In this document: in pieces, positions 40,549 to 51,472 of the stretch
How the letters are laid out: each line of letters starts with the position of its first letter
Position numbering within the stretch: the stretch's first letter is position 1
Assembly (NCBI GenBank): GCA_014529385.2
Contig: CM043958.1
Location: 86,250,525-86,314,524, forward strand
Direction: 5' to 3'
DNA from: Adiantum capillus-veneris
Taxonomy: Eukaryota > Streptophyta > Polypodiopsida > Polypodiales > Pteridaceae
Length of the DNA: 64,000 nt
Position numbers and translations under genes: made by a program
The notes under the pieces: generated by a model
Database searches by the model: none
The model's input: the letters and a program-made list of their open reading frames with translations, nothing else
Told to the model about the DNA's origin: nothing

Positions 40549-41745
40549 ATGCGGGTACAAAGAGAAGAGCAAGTGCTCAAGGAGATAGAAGATTTGAAGA
40601 GAGCCAACCCGCTACTGAGAGAAGGACATACAGAAGCTCAAGAGGAGGAGAGAATAGCCAACCATAGACATACCATCAATCTCCTTTGCAGATATGGAAA
40701 CACATCCATCAGAGGGCTAGCAGGAGATTCAGAGTCTCAGGTACCAATCACTGAAGCAAAACAGGTGCCAACTTTCTAAAGTTGAAGAAGATGCACTGAA
40801 AGAGCAGATTATTCAAGAAGTAGATGTTGAATGGAAAGCAGCAATGGATTGGGAGTTGAGAGTTCTCCATTCAGTCAATGTAACTCAGCTCACTCCCAAC
40901 CGAATCAATGCTCAATGGCATCAGCAGTCACTGCCCTACCCCTTGATAAAGGTGGAGCTACTACAAGTTAAAGAAAGACTTTACAAGGATATGCAGACAG
41001 AAGATTCAGATGCTCTCCACCCCAAATGGACAAAAAATTGGCTCAACAAGAACTCTAGATATCTCATTCTGTTTACAAGACACCTACAGCAATACAGAAA
41101 GACCCAACATTCTGTCATTTACCAAGGGTAAGGACATGGCAGGCACACAATGCATTGAGGAAGAAGAGACCAACTTGGCTCAACTATCCAAAACTGTCAA
41201 GTCCAGAGCAGGCAACAGCAACGGAGGAATACATGGTGAAAACCCTAACGGGCGCCATGAACTTCTTCAAAAGCCTCCCTGATCTCTCGTGTGCAATGCT
41301 TTGTAAAATCTGCAGAATGTGGCTTACATGCATTCATACTTTTCATAAGCCTGAGCAAATAGGAGCCCCCTGGATGTCTTTCCTCGAAGATAACAAAGGT
41401 CTATGCTATGATTTGAGAGGACAGCCTTCCTCTACGGCTTCTACACTAGATGCATGTTCTTGCCATCAAGCAATATGTTGGTATTTGAAGACGCATTTTA
41501 TACAGGATTCTTCACATGGTGGACAAAGATTTTTGGCCAGTGATCAGAAACCTGACATCAAGGTTTGTTGGCTATTCTGCCATCAAACTTAAAAGCAGTC
41601 ACTATTCAATTTTTGCAAGTCCTTGACAAAGAAAGAAGAATCAGATATGAAAAAATTCTACACGCGCTTAAAGACCGTCTCGCCAGCCGTCAACCCAAAG
41701 ACTACTTCAATCCATGAAGCTGTGTCAAGGGACGAGACAGTCAAG
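40549..41745 (+). pseudogene. Unrecognised retroelement ORF remnants before a polypurine tract
   Basis: Consecutive frames (40549-40779, 40844-41131, 41155-41592, 41623 onward) appear to be pieces of one coding region. It is rich in Glu/Lys, with segments such as KRPTWLNYPKLSSPEQ, TGAMNFFKSLPDLS and VLDKERRIRYEKILHALKDR (the last in a third frame). They end at AAGGAGGGGGGGAA followed by TGTTAGCAGC, a polypurine tract plus LTR start. A coding region in this place would be the 3' end of a retroelement polyprotein or an extra ORF as in some Ty3/gypsy lineages. I recognise no domain. Confidence 0.4.
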
Positions 41746-41756
41746 GAGGGGGGGAA

Positions 41757-42112
41757 TGTTAGCAGCAAGCTAACTCAGATAACATTTTTTGGAAGCTTTT
41801 ATTGTAAAAACACTTATTCTTTTGATAAATCGGGAATGTTGCAACTCCTATTTTCCAGATGGATAGTATAATCGATGAGCCGGGGCTATAAGCTTCCAAA
41901 TTATATCAACTTATCTTTAGTTAAAGCTCCCAAATTATTAGTTTTTGACCAAAGAAACCTTGGCTAAGGTATAAAGGTCAATTTTTGTAAGTTATTTTCA
42001 AGTTTTGGATAATAGAAACACAGCGTGAGCTAACGGCTCTCACTTCTCATGCTTCTTACTCCCTTCTCGGTTGTCACATTGCAGTGTCGTTGTTGCCTTA
42101 TTACAACCGCAG
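41757..42112 (+). mobile_element. Candidate 3' LTR (start certain, end approximate)
   Basis: It begins TGTTAGCAGCAAGC directly after the polypurine tract AGGAGGGGGGG (41744-41754). A TATA-like TATAAAGG lies at 41970-41977. No second copy is in the window, so the end near TTACAACCGCAG is a guess. Confidence 0.5.
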
Positions 42113-42872
42113 GTAAGAGCTCTACGCATTGACGTAAACATTTCATGGTAATCCGTCGATTTTGGCATCATCGACACGCGGCCTAATTTCATCATAAGTA
42201 AGAATTTAAAGTAAGAAATCACAAAGTAAGCATAGGCGGGGTATTGGGGCATCATTGCTAAGCATTTGTATGCATTCTAGGTCGAGAACGACTAGGTCAA
42301 AAACTCACTGTTGTTAATAACCGCAATTTTTACATTTGACCTAAAGTGAGATTTGAGACAATAATCATATGGGCTTAGGTCTTAAATACATGTTCTAGAA
42401 GTTTCGTAACATTCGGATGTCGTATGATGCTGTAACGGTTATGATTTGTTTGTCGATTAGCGATTAGTTGTTGGTGACTTTGGTCATTTGAGTGTAGCTT
42501 GTGTTAGATGCGAGTTGTCTGTTGTTTTCCAAGAGATTGACAACCTCTTGTAACCTCTATACACTAGTATAGTCAGCTTCGTCCCATGGATTGACAATTA
42601 TATTCGTGGTTATCGTTATGTCTGCAATAAGATAGGAGTGAGGTTAGAAACCCGTCCCACAGACCTTTGTAGTTCATTTGTCTGCAACCTTTGCTCAGGG
42701 TCCACCTTTTGCTCGAATATGTGGGCTTCCATGTGTGAATGGGTCAGACTCATATAAAAGGTTTATTTTGACCTAAAATCCTCATTCTTGAGGTGCATGC
42801 TAAAGAAGTGCTCTTGCTCTACCTCTACCTTCTTCTCCATCGTGTGCTCATGAGAGAGAGAGAGAGAGAGAG

Positions 42873-42913
<41 letters not shown>

Positions 42914-43242
42914 ATGTGCGCTTCAGAGAGAGTGTGTGTGTGTATGTGTGTGATAAACATTGCAGCGACATCGGCGGCATCGGCTGCTCTCTCTTCTTCG
43001 CAGCAAGGAATCCTTCACGACGGCAAGCATCGAGCGATGAGTGGCTTGCCCCCCTTTGAGCTTACTAGAATAGTTTGGTTGTGTGCTTGCAGCCATTCTT
43101 GGCTCACACACAATGTTCGGCAAGTCCCCAGCCTCCGACACGTGCGATAGAAGCGCACACATACTCTCTGCAAGGTCTCTTGGGATAGTTTCCTATGACA
43201 TTAAAATACTACTCTTCTTCTTCTTCTTCTTCTTCTTCTTCT

Positions 43243-43293
<51 letters not shown>

Positions 43294-43417
43294 GCTAATG
43301 CAAACGTTGATTGTTCGTAAAACCAATGTGGGCTATATAACTACAAAGTTTCTATCTTACAAAAGTTTTCACTATAAAGAATTCTTGAGTTTGAGTGAAA
43401 TTTTTCACTATATTGAG
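42113..43417. other. Intergenic with microsatellites
   Basis: It contains (GA)11(TG)18 at 42851-42912 and a (TTC)n(TC)n compound at 43209-43292. No gene can be supported. Confidence 0.6.
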
Positions 43418-43787
43418 TTTGAGTGAAATTTTTCCTCATGTTGCATGATTCACTACTATACATCTTATGATTGCACTTCTTGCACATTACTGATGGCCAC
43501 TTTACTAAATGGCTGTCAAGTCTACTTTATTGATTGGTGGCTTAAGAGTAGGAAGTCTAAGTGGAACAACCCCTTGGTTTTATCATCATGCTTTTGTAAG
43601 GATCATGTGTACTTGTTGAAGACGACATTATAGGGTCTTAAGTGGGCACCCAAGGCTTGCCTCAACACTAAAGGGCACAGATGGGGAGAGAGGGATCCAC
43701 GTTGTTGGTCGAAAGTGGGAATCTTGAGGCACCTTGGGTTTGGGGAAAATTAAAAGTAAACGTGGACATGCAAGCCCCTCAGGCGCC

Positions 43788-43855
43788 CCTCTGGGATTTG
43801 AACACGCGACCTCATGCTAGCAAGGCAATTGTGCTATCCACCTCACCCGCGCAAC
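43788..43855 (-). other. tRNA-like segment (A-box and B-box) inside the MITE
   Basis: Read on the minus strand, a GAGGTGGATAGCAC segment resembles a tRNA D-arm/A-box. GTGTTCAAATCCCAG, about 40 bases on, fits the B-box/T-arm. It could be the head of a SINE or a captured, decayed tRNA gene. A full cloverleaf with a certain anticodon could not be drawn. Confidence 0.5.
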
Positions 43856-43884
43856 ATTTGTGAAATATGTTTGAGTTTACAAAT

Positions 43885-43950
43885 ACATAAATAAGTAAAC
43901 TTGGACGGCTGCAACATGTCTGCTGGCTGTCCAAGTTTACTTATTTATGT
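43885..43950. repeat. Perfect 22-bp inverted repeat hairpin inside the MITE
   Basis: The arm at 43885-43906, beginning ACATAAATAAGTAAAC, is the exact reverse complement of 43929-43950, with a 22-nt loop. Confidence 0.93.
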
Positions 43951-46435
43951 CCTAGTTTACCTGTAAGTGAAATCGTGCACCACACAACGCCTCTGCTTTT
44001 GTGCCCCGAGTTCTCTACCGTCGATCCCACCTCTCCCACTTCATTAACTAATCTGTGACCTTTAGTGCTGAGGCAAGGCTTGGTATCAAAAGATGGATAG
44101 TTATCTCATCTATTTGAAAATTGGTACTCCATGTGGGATCCTCAAAACCGTTTTCAAGCGTCATCACTAATAATCAAAGCCCCAAGGGAAGGGTTGTTGA
44201 GGTTCGCGTATCGCCTTTGCCTCATCTATTGCATGTGAACTTCCACTTGGATCATATCTTTTGTCCATGCAAATATTGTTAATAGTTGTGCATAAAAATA
44301 TTTCTCATAGCATTAAAGAAGGATTTAATTTTCAAAAAACGTAGAGGACCCAACGAAGATATGGCTTTCCATCAAGAACCTTGTGTAAGGTGAAGATCAA
44401 AGTATAGATGGGCATTTAAGGCAGTTCAATGAGTAACCGGGCACATAGTGCAAGGTTTTGGTTAATGTGATTTATCCTCTTATGCTTAAAAAGAAAATGT
44501 TATGGGAAGTTTGAGAGTTGATTTAAGGTTAAAGATTGGGCTTGAATGTACAAAGGCTCTTGGTGAGACAATAAACGTTGCAAAAGAGAAGGAGAAAAAA
44601 CTAGAGAGGCAAGGGCAAGTTGAACTGGAGAAATATAGTTAAGTGTCCCTCATGTTTTAAATGTGGATACACTCACTAGAAGTTATGAAGACCTCTATGT
44701 TAATATTCCTCTCGAGAAAATGCAGAAATCATGTAATAAGGAGAAAGAGACTAAGAAAAAATGTGCTCATCATGTCATCCTTGCCGTTTATGAAAATTAA
44801 TGTTGCTACACATGCTAGAGAGGATGAGTCTAGAAAGGGTGTTGTGAATGAGAAGGAAAATGGTGCACTTAACGCAATCTTAAAGAATAAGCATGACAAT
44901 AATCAAAAGGTAATTGGCATTGATGATGTATATATTGTATGTACAGTGGAAGGGGAGCATGTGGACGATGCTAAATTGGATGTTGAGTGTCTTTTTGCTT
45001 TATGTGAAGTAGTTGAGAACAATTTGCAATTCAATGAAAATACTCATGCGCAAATGTAGGGTACTAATAAAGAAATTTATCAAGTAGATGCTATGGCTGA
45101 ATATATGCTAGATGTGTCTACGCATGTTATGTACCTTGTTAATGAGGAGACTATCCATAAGGAATCTCATGATTACATATGTCATGATATGTGTATCTAT
45201 GCTTTTGTGTTCTTAAGAATATGGAAAACCATGAGAGTGTTCTTCTTTAACCTCATGATGGAACGATTCATATACTATATTTCAATCTTATTCTATTGAA
45301 ATATAGAACAATATTGATGGGATAATTAATGATACTATATTTCAAGTTCTATTGAGCTAAAGTTATGTAAAGAGCATAGCATAATTGCCAAAGATATTTG
45401 GAATATGAAGAATATAAAACATGAGGTGTATATGTATGAGTGTATGAAAATGGATAAGAAAATTTTGATGATATTTTGAAGGAAATACTACATTCTTACT
45501 TGCATGTTATGCCAATGAAACATCCACTCTATGTGGTCCCTATAGAGAATGCTTTGTTTTGTGCTAAAAAGGGAATTGGATTATATGTATGGTATGTAGT
45601 TTGATATTGGGAGAATCGATAGGCCTAATCTCTCTTTATGAAGTTGGATCGTATGTCATAATGTCTTTTGATCCATCAACTCTATGTGCTTATTTGCTAC
45701 TATTGAGCAAGAGGCTCTAGCAAACTTGAGGGGTGGAAGACTAAATTTTGGACACTCCATTTGTTTGTAAATTTTGCTTATATTCACATGCATTGATCGA
45801 AGTGGATGATCAACTCTATGTGCTTATTGCTATTGTTTATTAGGAAGCTCTGGCAAACTCGGGGGTAGCAAACTGCATTTTGGACACTACATTTGTTTGT
45901 AAACATTCGTCTTGCTTGATCAATCATAAATACATCCAAGTAAAATTGATTATGTGGTATCAACTAGTGGATTGTTTTATGCACGCGCGTATGCTATATG
46001 AGAAATTTGACATGTAGACAAGTAGGCGGACAACTTCCTATTAGAAATTATTGTTTTGTTCACTGGGTCTCCTCTCCCTCTCGGATACCAATTTCTTCTC
46101 TCGCTTGGTCTCTCTTTGTCTAGGCAACCTTCTACTCCCACAAATATTGCTCATGATTGTGCATAAATTCATACTTCGACATATAAGCCTGTAAGTTTTG
46201 TGATAGATGTATGGCTTAAGATTGTTCTTTTGATAAGGTGAATTGTGAAGAGAAACAATTTGATTCCAAGTGCGTTGGTTGGTGAGAACCGCAAATGTCA
46301 TACCTAAAGAGGCTTCTTTTCCTTTATGTGTGGTCTCTTGGATGGGCAACCATTAGTAAAGTTTTGTGCTCAAGATCTTGCTTATATGCATCTTTTGAAC
46401 TTTTTTGCTTGCTTCCCATGCAAATGTAGAAAGTC

Positions 46436-46480
<45 letters not shown>

Positions 46481-46738
46481 TTAGGAAAAGAAGAAAGAGT
46501 GAGAAATGAAAGTTGATATAGCTTAAGCACTCTAGACCAAAGAGTGTAGGTGCATTTTGGCGAAAGGGTAATCCCTTTTGAGGACTTAAATTTTACTTTC
46601 ATTTCTCACTCTCAAAGGCACTTCATTTCTCACCCCAAGAAGTGCCTTTGAGACATATTGCATAGGCCTTGCCTAAGTAGGCCGAAAAGAGGCAAAAACA
46701 ACACCCTCAAATACTTCATGTGCCAAACTTAAAGGCCA

Positions 46739-47579
46739 AAACTATGGTTCCTTGAGAAAAAACCTCTTACACTAGTTTGGTAGCACAACATGACATAACA
46801 ATGTTCTTTTTTGTTGTCTTTCTTATGTTAATTTCAAACTTCTATGTAGAAAAGCAATAAAAAAAACATTTGAGGTTGTCATATGGCCCATGGATATGCT
46901 TCCTAGGAAGAGAAGGATGAAGCGGTTTTGCAAACCACAAGGCCCTGCACAATTGAAACTTTTATTGACCTTACAAACATTTCTCTTCCAAAATTCGCAT
47001 CGAACCAGCAAAGAATAAGCTATTGCCTTTTCGCACATAAAATTTGTTCTTTGTATGTAGATGGTGTGGCACATAGGCTCTTGTGACCAAAAAGAAAAAA
47101 AGTCACCCATACATTCCACTCATGCTAGTAAGTATGACTAAAAATAAGGGACATTTTAGTATCCTCCACACTTTACAACTTCAAAATTTGTTTTTGTTAA
47201 ATCAAATCAGGACCTGTGTGATGTTTTACATTGTTTTCCATGTTCTTGAAAATGACTAGCTTGAGCTCAAGTAATTGCATGCCAAACACAGGTATTAATT
47301 TTCTCCTGGCAGAGGACATGGACATAATAATGTCTTCAAGACGCGTCAATGCTCGAGTACCAAACTGGAGTTAAATAAATCTATACTAAAATTATCCATG
47401 AGGGTCTCATTCATGAAATAAGGAAAAACCATCATGCATGAGTCGGTCCTTGATATAAAATTCATGTTCAATGTGGTATTAAAATTTTCAAAACAGATAG
47501 ATGGAACTCCACAAGCTCAAAAGGTCATCAAAAAAGGAAGGATACAGCCTGTAAAATTTAGGAGAGATTGATATCCATC
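46739..47579 (-). other. Downstream region of NTAQ1, probable 3' UTR and spacer
   Basis: No other gene is supported. On the minus strand an AATAAA occurs near 46965, about 600 nt after the NTAQ1 stop, as one possible poly(A) signal. Confidence 0.35.
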
Positions 47580-49467
47580 TCAAAGAATTCTCTCATTGAC
47601 AGAGCGTCCAGCGAAAAAATCTTGCAAACTGCCCTCATTTAGCACTGCTCCAAAACGTTCAAGGCAAATCAATTCTTCATAAGAAGTGCCCTTCCGTTCC
47701 ACAATTACCTTCGACATGTCCAAATAGTCCTCAAGGTTATGTACAACTCCATCTGCATGAACCAACAGCACATAAGCAAACTTGAGGACAAAAACCAAAT
47801 TATGAAAGACTTAAGGAACTCGCCATCTGCACAGATGCAGTCGTATGGTGGAGGCGGCCTTTTCCAAAGTCCTTCCGCAGTTTTCATATGCCTTCTGTCT
47901 GATGCAAAATATTTGAGAAACGGGCCGCCTGCTACTACTCTGTAGAGCCTGCATTCAAGTTTGAATTTGGCTTTAATGAGAGATTCTAAAATGTGGGTTT
48001 AAAGTGAAACAAAAGTATTTCAAAAGGACAGCTCATTGTGAGTGTTTAGAAAGTGCAAGAGAACACTACATTGCAGTCATCAGTAAAAGACCTACCCCTG
48101 CAATACAAATACCCAGAAGAATCCAGGTTAATCCATCATGCATAGTATTCACCAAATACTACAACATCCTGACTTAACATCGTCAGTGCCCAATAGTGGA
48201 TGTAGAAATGTGAATATTAACGACTAAGAAACCTAACAGTTGACATTTTACACTTGCTTGTTACAGTGGTTGAGACAACTCAACTCCAAAGAAGCTTAAG
48301 CTCTTGTTGATCAAAGGGGCATTTGCAAACAAGGAGCACTTTCATAACATTATGACATTGGGCATTAAAATGAATAATGAATCAGTGACCATTGCAAAAG
48401 AAAACTCCGTTCGGAATAGGATTGATAATGTAAGCAACATAGAACGCAATTAAGTAACTTCATGAGAGAGACCACAAAATAAAGAACCTTTTACGGAGCT
48501 TTGTCATATATCTATTTTGTAAGACTTCAAGAGATGCTAGCCCTGTAACCGAGCCCACTCTGTTGGGTAACAATTATAAATTTTTTGTTCTCTCTTAGTT
48601 CATTCCCCCGCGCTTATGGTAAAATAATAAATAAAGTTGGAACTTGGGGCTAAAGAGCTCAAAGACCCACCAAAGACAGTACGCTGAAAAAAAGCACCCC
48701 AATTTTTTACCCTGCTTGGGCAAAAGTTTGAAACCGAGTTTCAAACTCCACCTTAATCAAACACTGTCAAACTTACAGCTATGCTTTTCAAACACATTTG
48801 AATCGGAGAAGACAAGTTTAGCAGCATTTGAATCGGAGAAAACAAGTTTAGCACGACATGCAAACCATCATTGACGTCACAAATCTAGACAAAATTGGGC
48901 ACAAGCACATGCCCTTTTTACACACGCAACATGGGCATGACAATGCCAGCGTACTAAGCATGATTTTTGTCAAATCTAGCTACCTTTGTTTCAAACAATA
49001 GTGTTTTCATTATTGGCTGTGTGATATTTGTTAGGGCCTAATACTCATACGATTGCAGAATTAATAAAATATCTATAATTACAAAATTTTCAAACCTTTT
49101 CATAAAATCGATACCATGTTAATATGCATTTAAGAGCATGTATGAGTAGTGAAAGGAAAATCTAATGGACGTAACACCTTGAAACAGACCTCTGAAAATC
49201 TGGAGAAAGACTGAATGATGGGCGAAAGGCCATTGTCACATAATGAGAAAAAGTTTCTGGAAATTGAAGAGTAGCATCAAGATCCCACACAATGGCTTCC
49301 GCTCCATTCTTTGACTACACATACCCATACCTGCATAAGTGCATGCCATAAAACACAAGTCAAGTGCAAAGCAATGCAACAACAACCTGTATCAAGATGA
49401 CATGGTAGTCCCAAATTACTAAACCGCCTTCTGTAGAAGAGCCAGCTTTTTGGCACCAAATGGGAAT
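47580..49467 (-). CDS. NTAQ1: Protein N-terminal glutamine amidohydrolase, last four exons (5' part missing)
   Basis: The enzyme deamidates N-terminal Gln to Glu in the Arg/N-degron pathway, in cytosol and nucleus. Exons (minus) are 49467-49387, 49314-49190, 47948-47824 and 47752-47580. Phases agree at every junction. The protein reads IPIWCQKAG...VIWDYHVILIQ (catalytic His), then IVWDLDATLQFPETF (catalytic Asp). Next come RVVAGGPFLKYFASDRRHMK and LWKRPPPPYDCICADD, then HNLEDYLDM and LERFGAVLNEGSLQDFF to a TGA. These match the order and core motifs of the family (human: WDYH, DLD, FASDRSHMK, PPPPYPCI). The third intron would use a GC donor (TG|GCGAGT). The exon with the catalytic Cys (YCEEN region) is not found before the copia LTR at 49931, so the gene is either 5'-truncated or continues beyond a long retrotransposon-filled intron. 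No stop or frameshift is seen in these exons. Confidence 0.87.
48795..48854. repeat. 30-bp tandem duplication in NTAQ1 intron
   Basis: CATTTGAATCGGAGAA is the start of two near-identical 30-bp units within the 1241-bp intron between the second and third exons seen here. Confidence 0.9.
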
Positions 49468-49756
49468 CTAAATTTGAGTGAAAGTGATAATAAAATATTG
49501 GTTAGTCAAAAGAGTCAGTTTCAAAACTTCTAAAAAATTAGGTGAAGCATATTTAAATGCTCAAACACAGAAACAGCCTAACATTAATGATTATGGTGAC
49601 AAAACTTAACAAATTACTGATAAGATGGATACATGGGAAGCAACGTAATTTCTGTTACCTATAACCCAAAGAGACATACACCACAAGGTATATATCGTAG
49701 CCACCATGCCAAAAAAATGCTTGTAAAAAAACTCTACATTGTGCCAGCATACATTT

Positions 49757-49924
49757 GCAATAGTGATTTTGGAAAAAAATCCAACCATAATATCATATTG
49801 GGGAGTTATGCAACTACTGCAGATGATTCAAGACCGGGGAGCAATAGTGATTTTGGAAAAAAATCCAACTATAATATCATATTGGGGAGTTATGCAACTA
49901 CTGCAGATGATTCAAGACCGGGGA
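49757..49924. repeat. 84-bp tandem duplication abutting the copia LTR
   Basis: Two 84-bp copies (49757-49840 and 49841-49924) differ at one base. The second ends six bases before the LTR start. Confidence 0.95.
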
Positions 49925-49930
49925 TATAGT

Positions 49931-50207
49931 TGTTGGGTTAAAGCCTAAATAACCCCTTTTTTGTACATTTTTATACTTTGTCCAGGTTCAATATGAACCT
50001 GGACACATTTTTTTAAAGTCACTTATAATAAAAGTGGGAAAACCCAAAACTCACTTATTGAGTTTCCCCAAAAACGTGAGCTCTCTCTCTCTCCCTGCTT
50101 CGATCCCTAGCGCTTCTTCTCTACTGCACTCTGCCTCCTGCTTCTTGTCCCAATCCTGCACTACATCGCGACGCACACCTACCGGTACCTTCTGCTTCAC
50201 GCTTTCA
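49931..50207 (+). mobile_element. 5' LTR of copia element A
   Basis: It begins TGTTGGGTTAAAGCC and ends GCTTTCA. TGGTATCAGAGC (50210-50221), the standard plant initiator-Met primer-binding site, follows two bases later. It contains a 27-bp hairpin (12-bp arms TGTCCAGGTTCA at 49979-49990 and 49994-50005) and a TATA-like TTATAATAAAAG (50022-50033). The 3' LTR is missing. Confidence 0.82.
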
Positions 50208-50650
50208 ACTGGTATCAGAGCCCTTTCAAAACAGCCCTGCGCAGTCTGCTGGACAGCGAGTTAAAATTGTTCTCCTGCAATCAATTTCGCTTCCATCGTG
50301 AAGCCCCTTGCTTCCGGAGTCGAAAAGGTCACCAAAACTGCCAAAACATCCCAAAACAGGCTGTTTTCAGGTCAAAACAGATGATTTATAGGTTGTAACA
50401 GATCAAAACAGCAATACGCAGGTGTACCAAAATTGTGGGATCACATGTACTGATGTTTGTCGCGACAAATTGAGTGAAAAGCTGAGTACAGGTGCTTGAA
50501 ATTGCACTTTTCAGCTGAAATTTCAGATTTGGACAGTTTCATGTAAAGAAATTGTGGTTTATCGTATGCAAAGGCTTGTGGTTGCTCCTATTTGCTGAAA
50601 TTTTCAGCCTATTACATCTCTATTGTATACACACTTGTGGTTGAATTAAA

Positions 50651-51472
50651 ATGGCTTCTTCCTCTTCCGCATCTGACACTAAAAGTTTGATGGAAATCAA
50701 ACGGTTCGATGGTCAAGGCTTCGACCTCTGGCAAGAACGCATACAAGGTATCCTTTCCTTAAAGGATTGTGAAGATGCATCGGAAGAGAATAAGCCGCCA
50801 GGTTTGTCTGACGAAGAGTGGGCCAGGTTGAATAAGAAGGCTATGGCCTACATCAAAATGGCTAACAATGATGACATTTTGACGGACATCAAGCGTTTGG
50901 ACTCTGCTCATGCAATATGGCAAAAGCTAAAGTCCAATTATGAAAACACAACGCCTGTGAACCAGGTGCATTTGATTCGAAAGTTGGTGAATATGCAGCT
51001 TGATGACTCGAAGTCAGCTTCTGAGCATTTGAGTGCTTTTACAGGTGTGTTGAGGCAGTTGCAGGACAGTGGGCTTCAACAATTCGATGATAAGCTGAAA
51101 GCTATTTTCTTACTTATGACATTGCCAGATACTTGGGAAACCTTGGTTGTCTCTTTGAGCAACAGTCCCACCCTCACGCATGACGGTGTGAGAGGGTCTA
51201 TTCTCAATGAAGAGATTAGACGCAAGTCTAGTGGGAAAGGTGGCAATTCTGCCTACAACGCAAGAGGTAGAAATCAAAAGCGTGATGCGGGCAACACGAC
51301 TCAATATAGAAGTAAGAGCAAGACAAAGAATAAGGATGTCACTTGTTATCAATGTGGCAGAGAGGGTCACAAGAAACCCGATTGCAGGTATTTCAAGAAA
51401 GAGCAGAAAAGGAAGAAGGAAACGCAAGATAAGAAGAAGAAAGATGAGAAGAAAGGGGAAAAATCAACGTGA
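50651..51472 (+). pseudogene. copia element A, gag
   Basis: An open frame of 273 codons starts MASSSSASDTKSLMEIKRFD. It has the UBN2-type copia Gag fold (FDLWQERIQGIL, AHAIWQKLKSNYEN, LPDTWETLVVSLSN, LNEEIRRKSS) and one zinc knuckle, CYQCGREGHKKPDC (about 51343-51384), then a Lys-rich tail. It ends where copia elements normally read on into pol; the frame changes around 51450-51472. Gag binds and packages the RNA. Confidence 0.9.

Larger units (their letters stand above)
43660..44073. mobile_element. 414-bp MITE with 21-bp terminal inverted repeats
   Basis: The ends CCTCAACACTAAAGGGCACA (left) and CCTCAGCACTAAAGGTCACA (right, read inward) match at 19 of 21 positions. The element is flanked by a perfect 9-bp direct repeat, CAAGGCTTG (43651-43659 and 44074-44082). 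The empty site is seen once in duplication copy 1 (near 37693). A 9-bp duplication suggests a Mutator-type origin. No transposase is encoded. It holds a perfect 22-bp inverted repeat and a tRNA-like segment. Confidence 0.95.
43418..46738 (+). repeat. Segmental duplication, copy 2
   Basis: Direct copy of 37460-40093, longer because of the MITE at 43660-44073 and a 257-bp segment (44586-44842). It carries (GA)n at 46440-46477 at the same place as copy 1. Confidence 0.92.
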
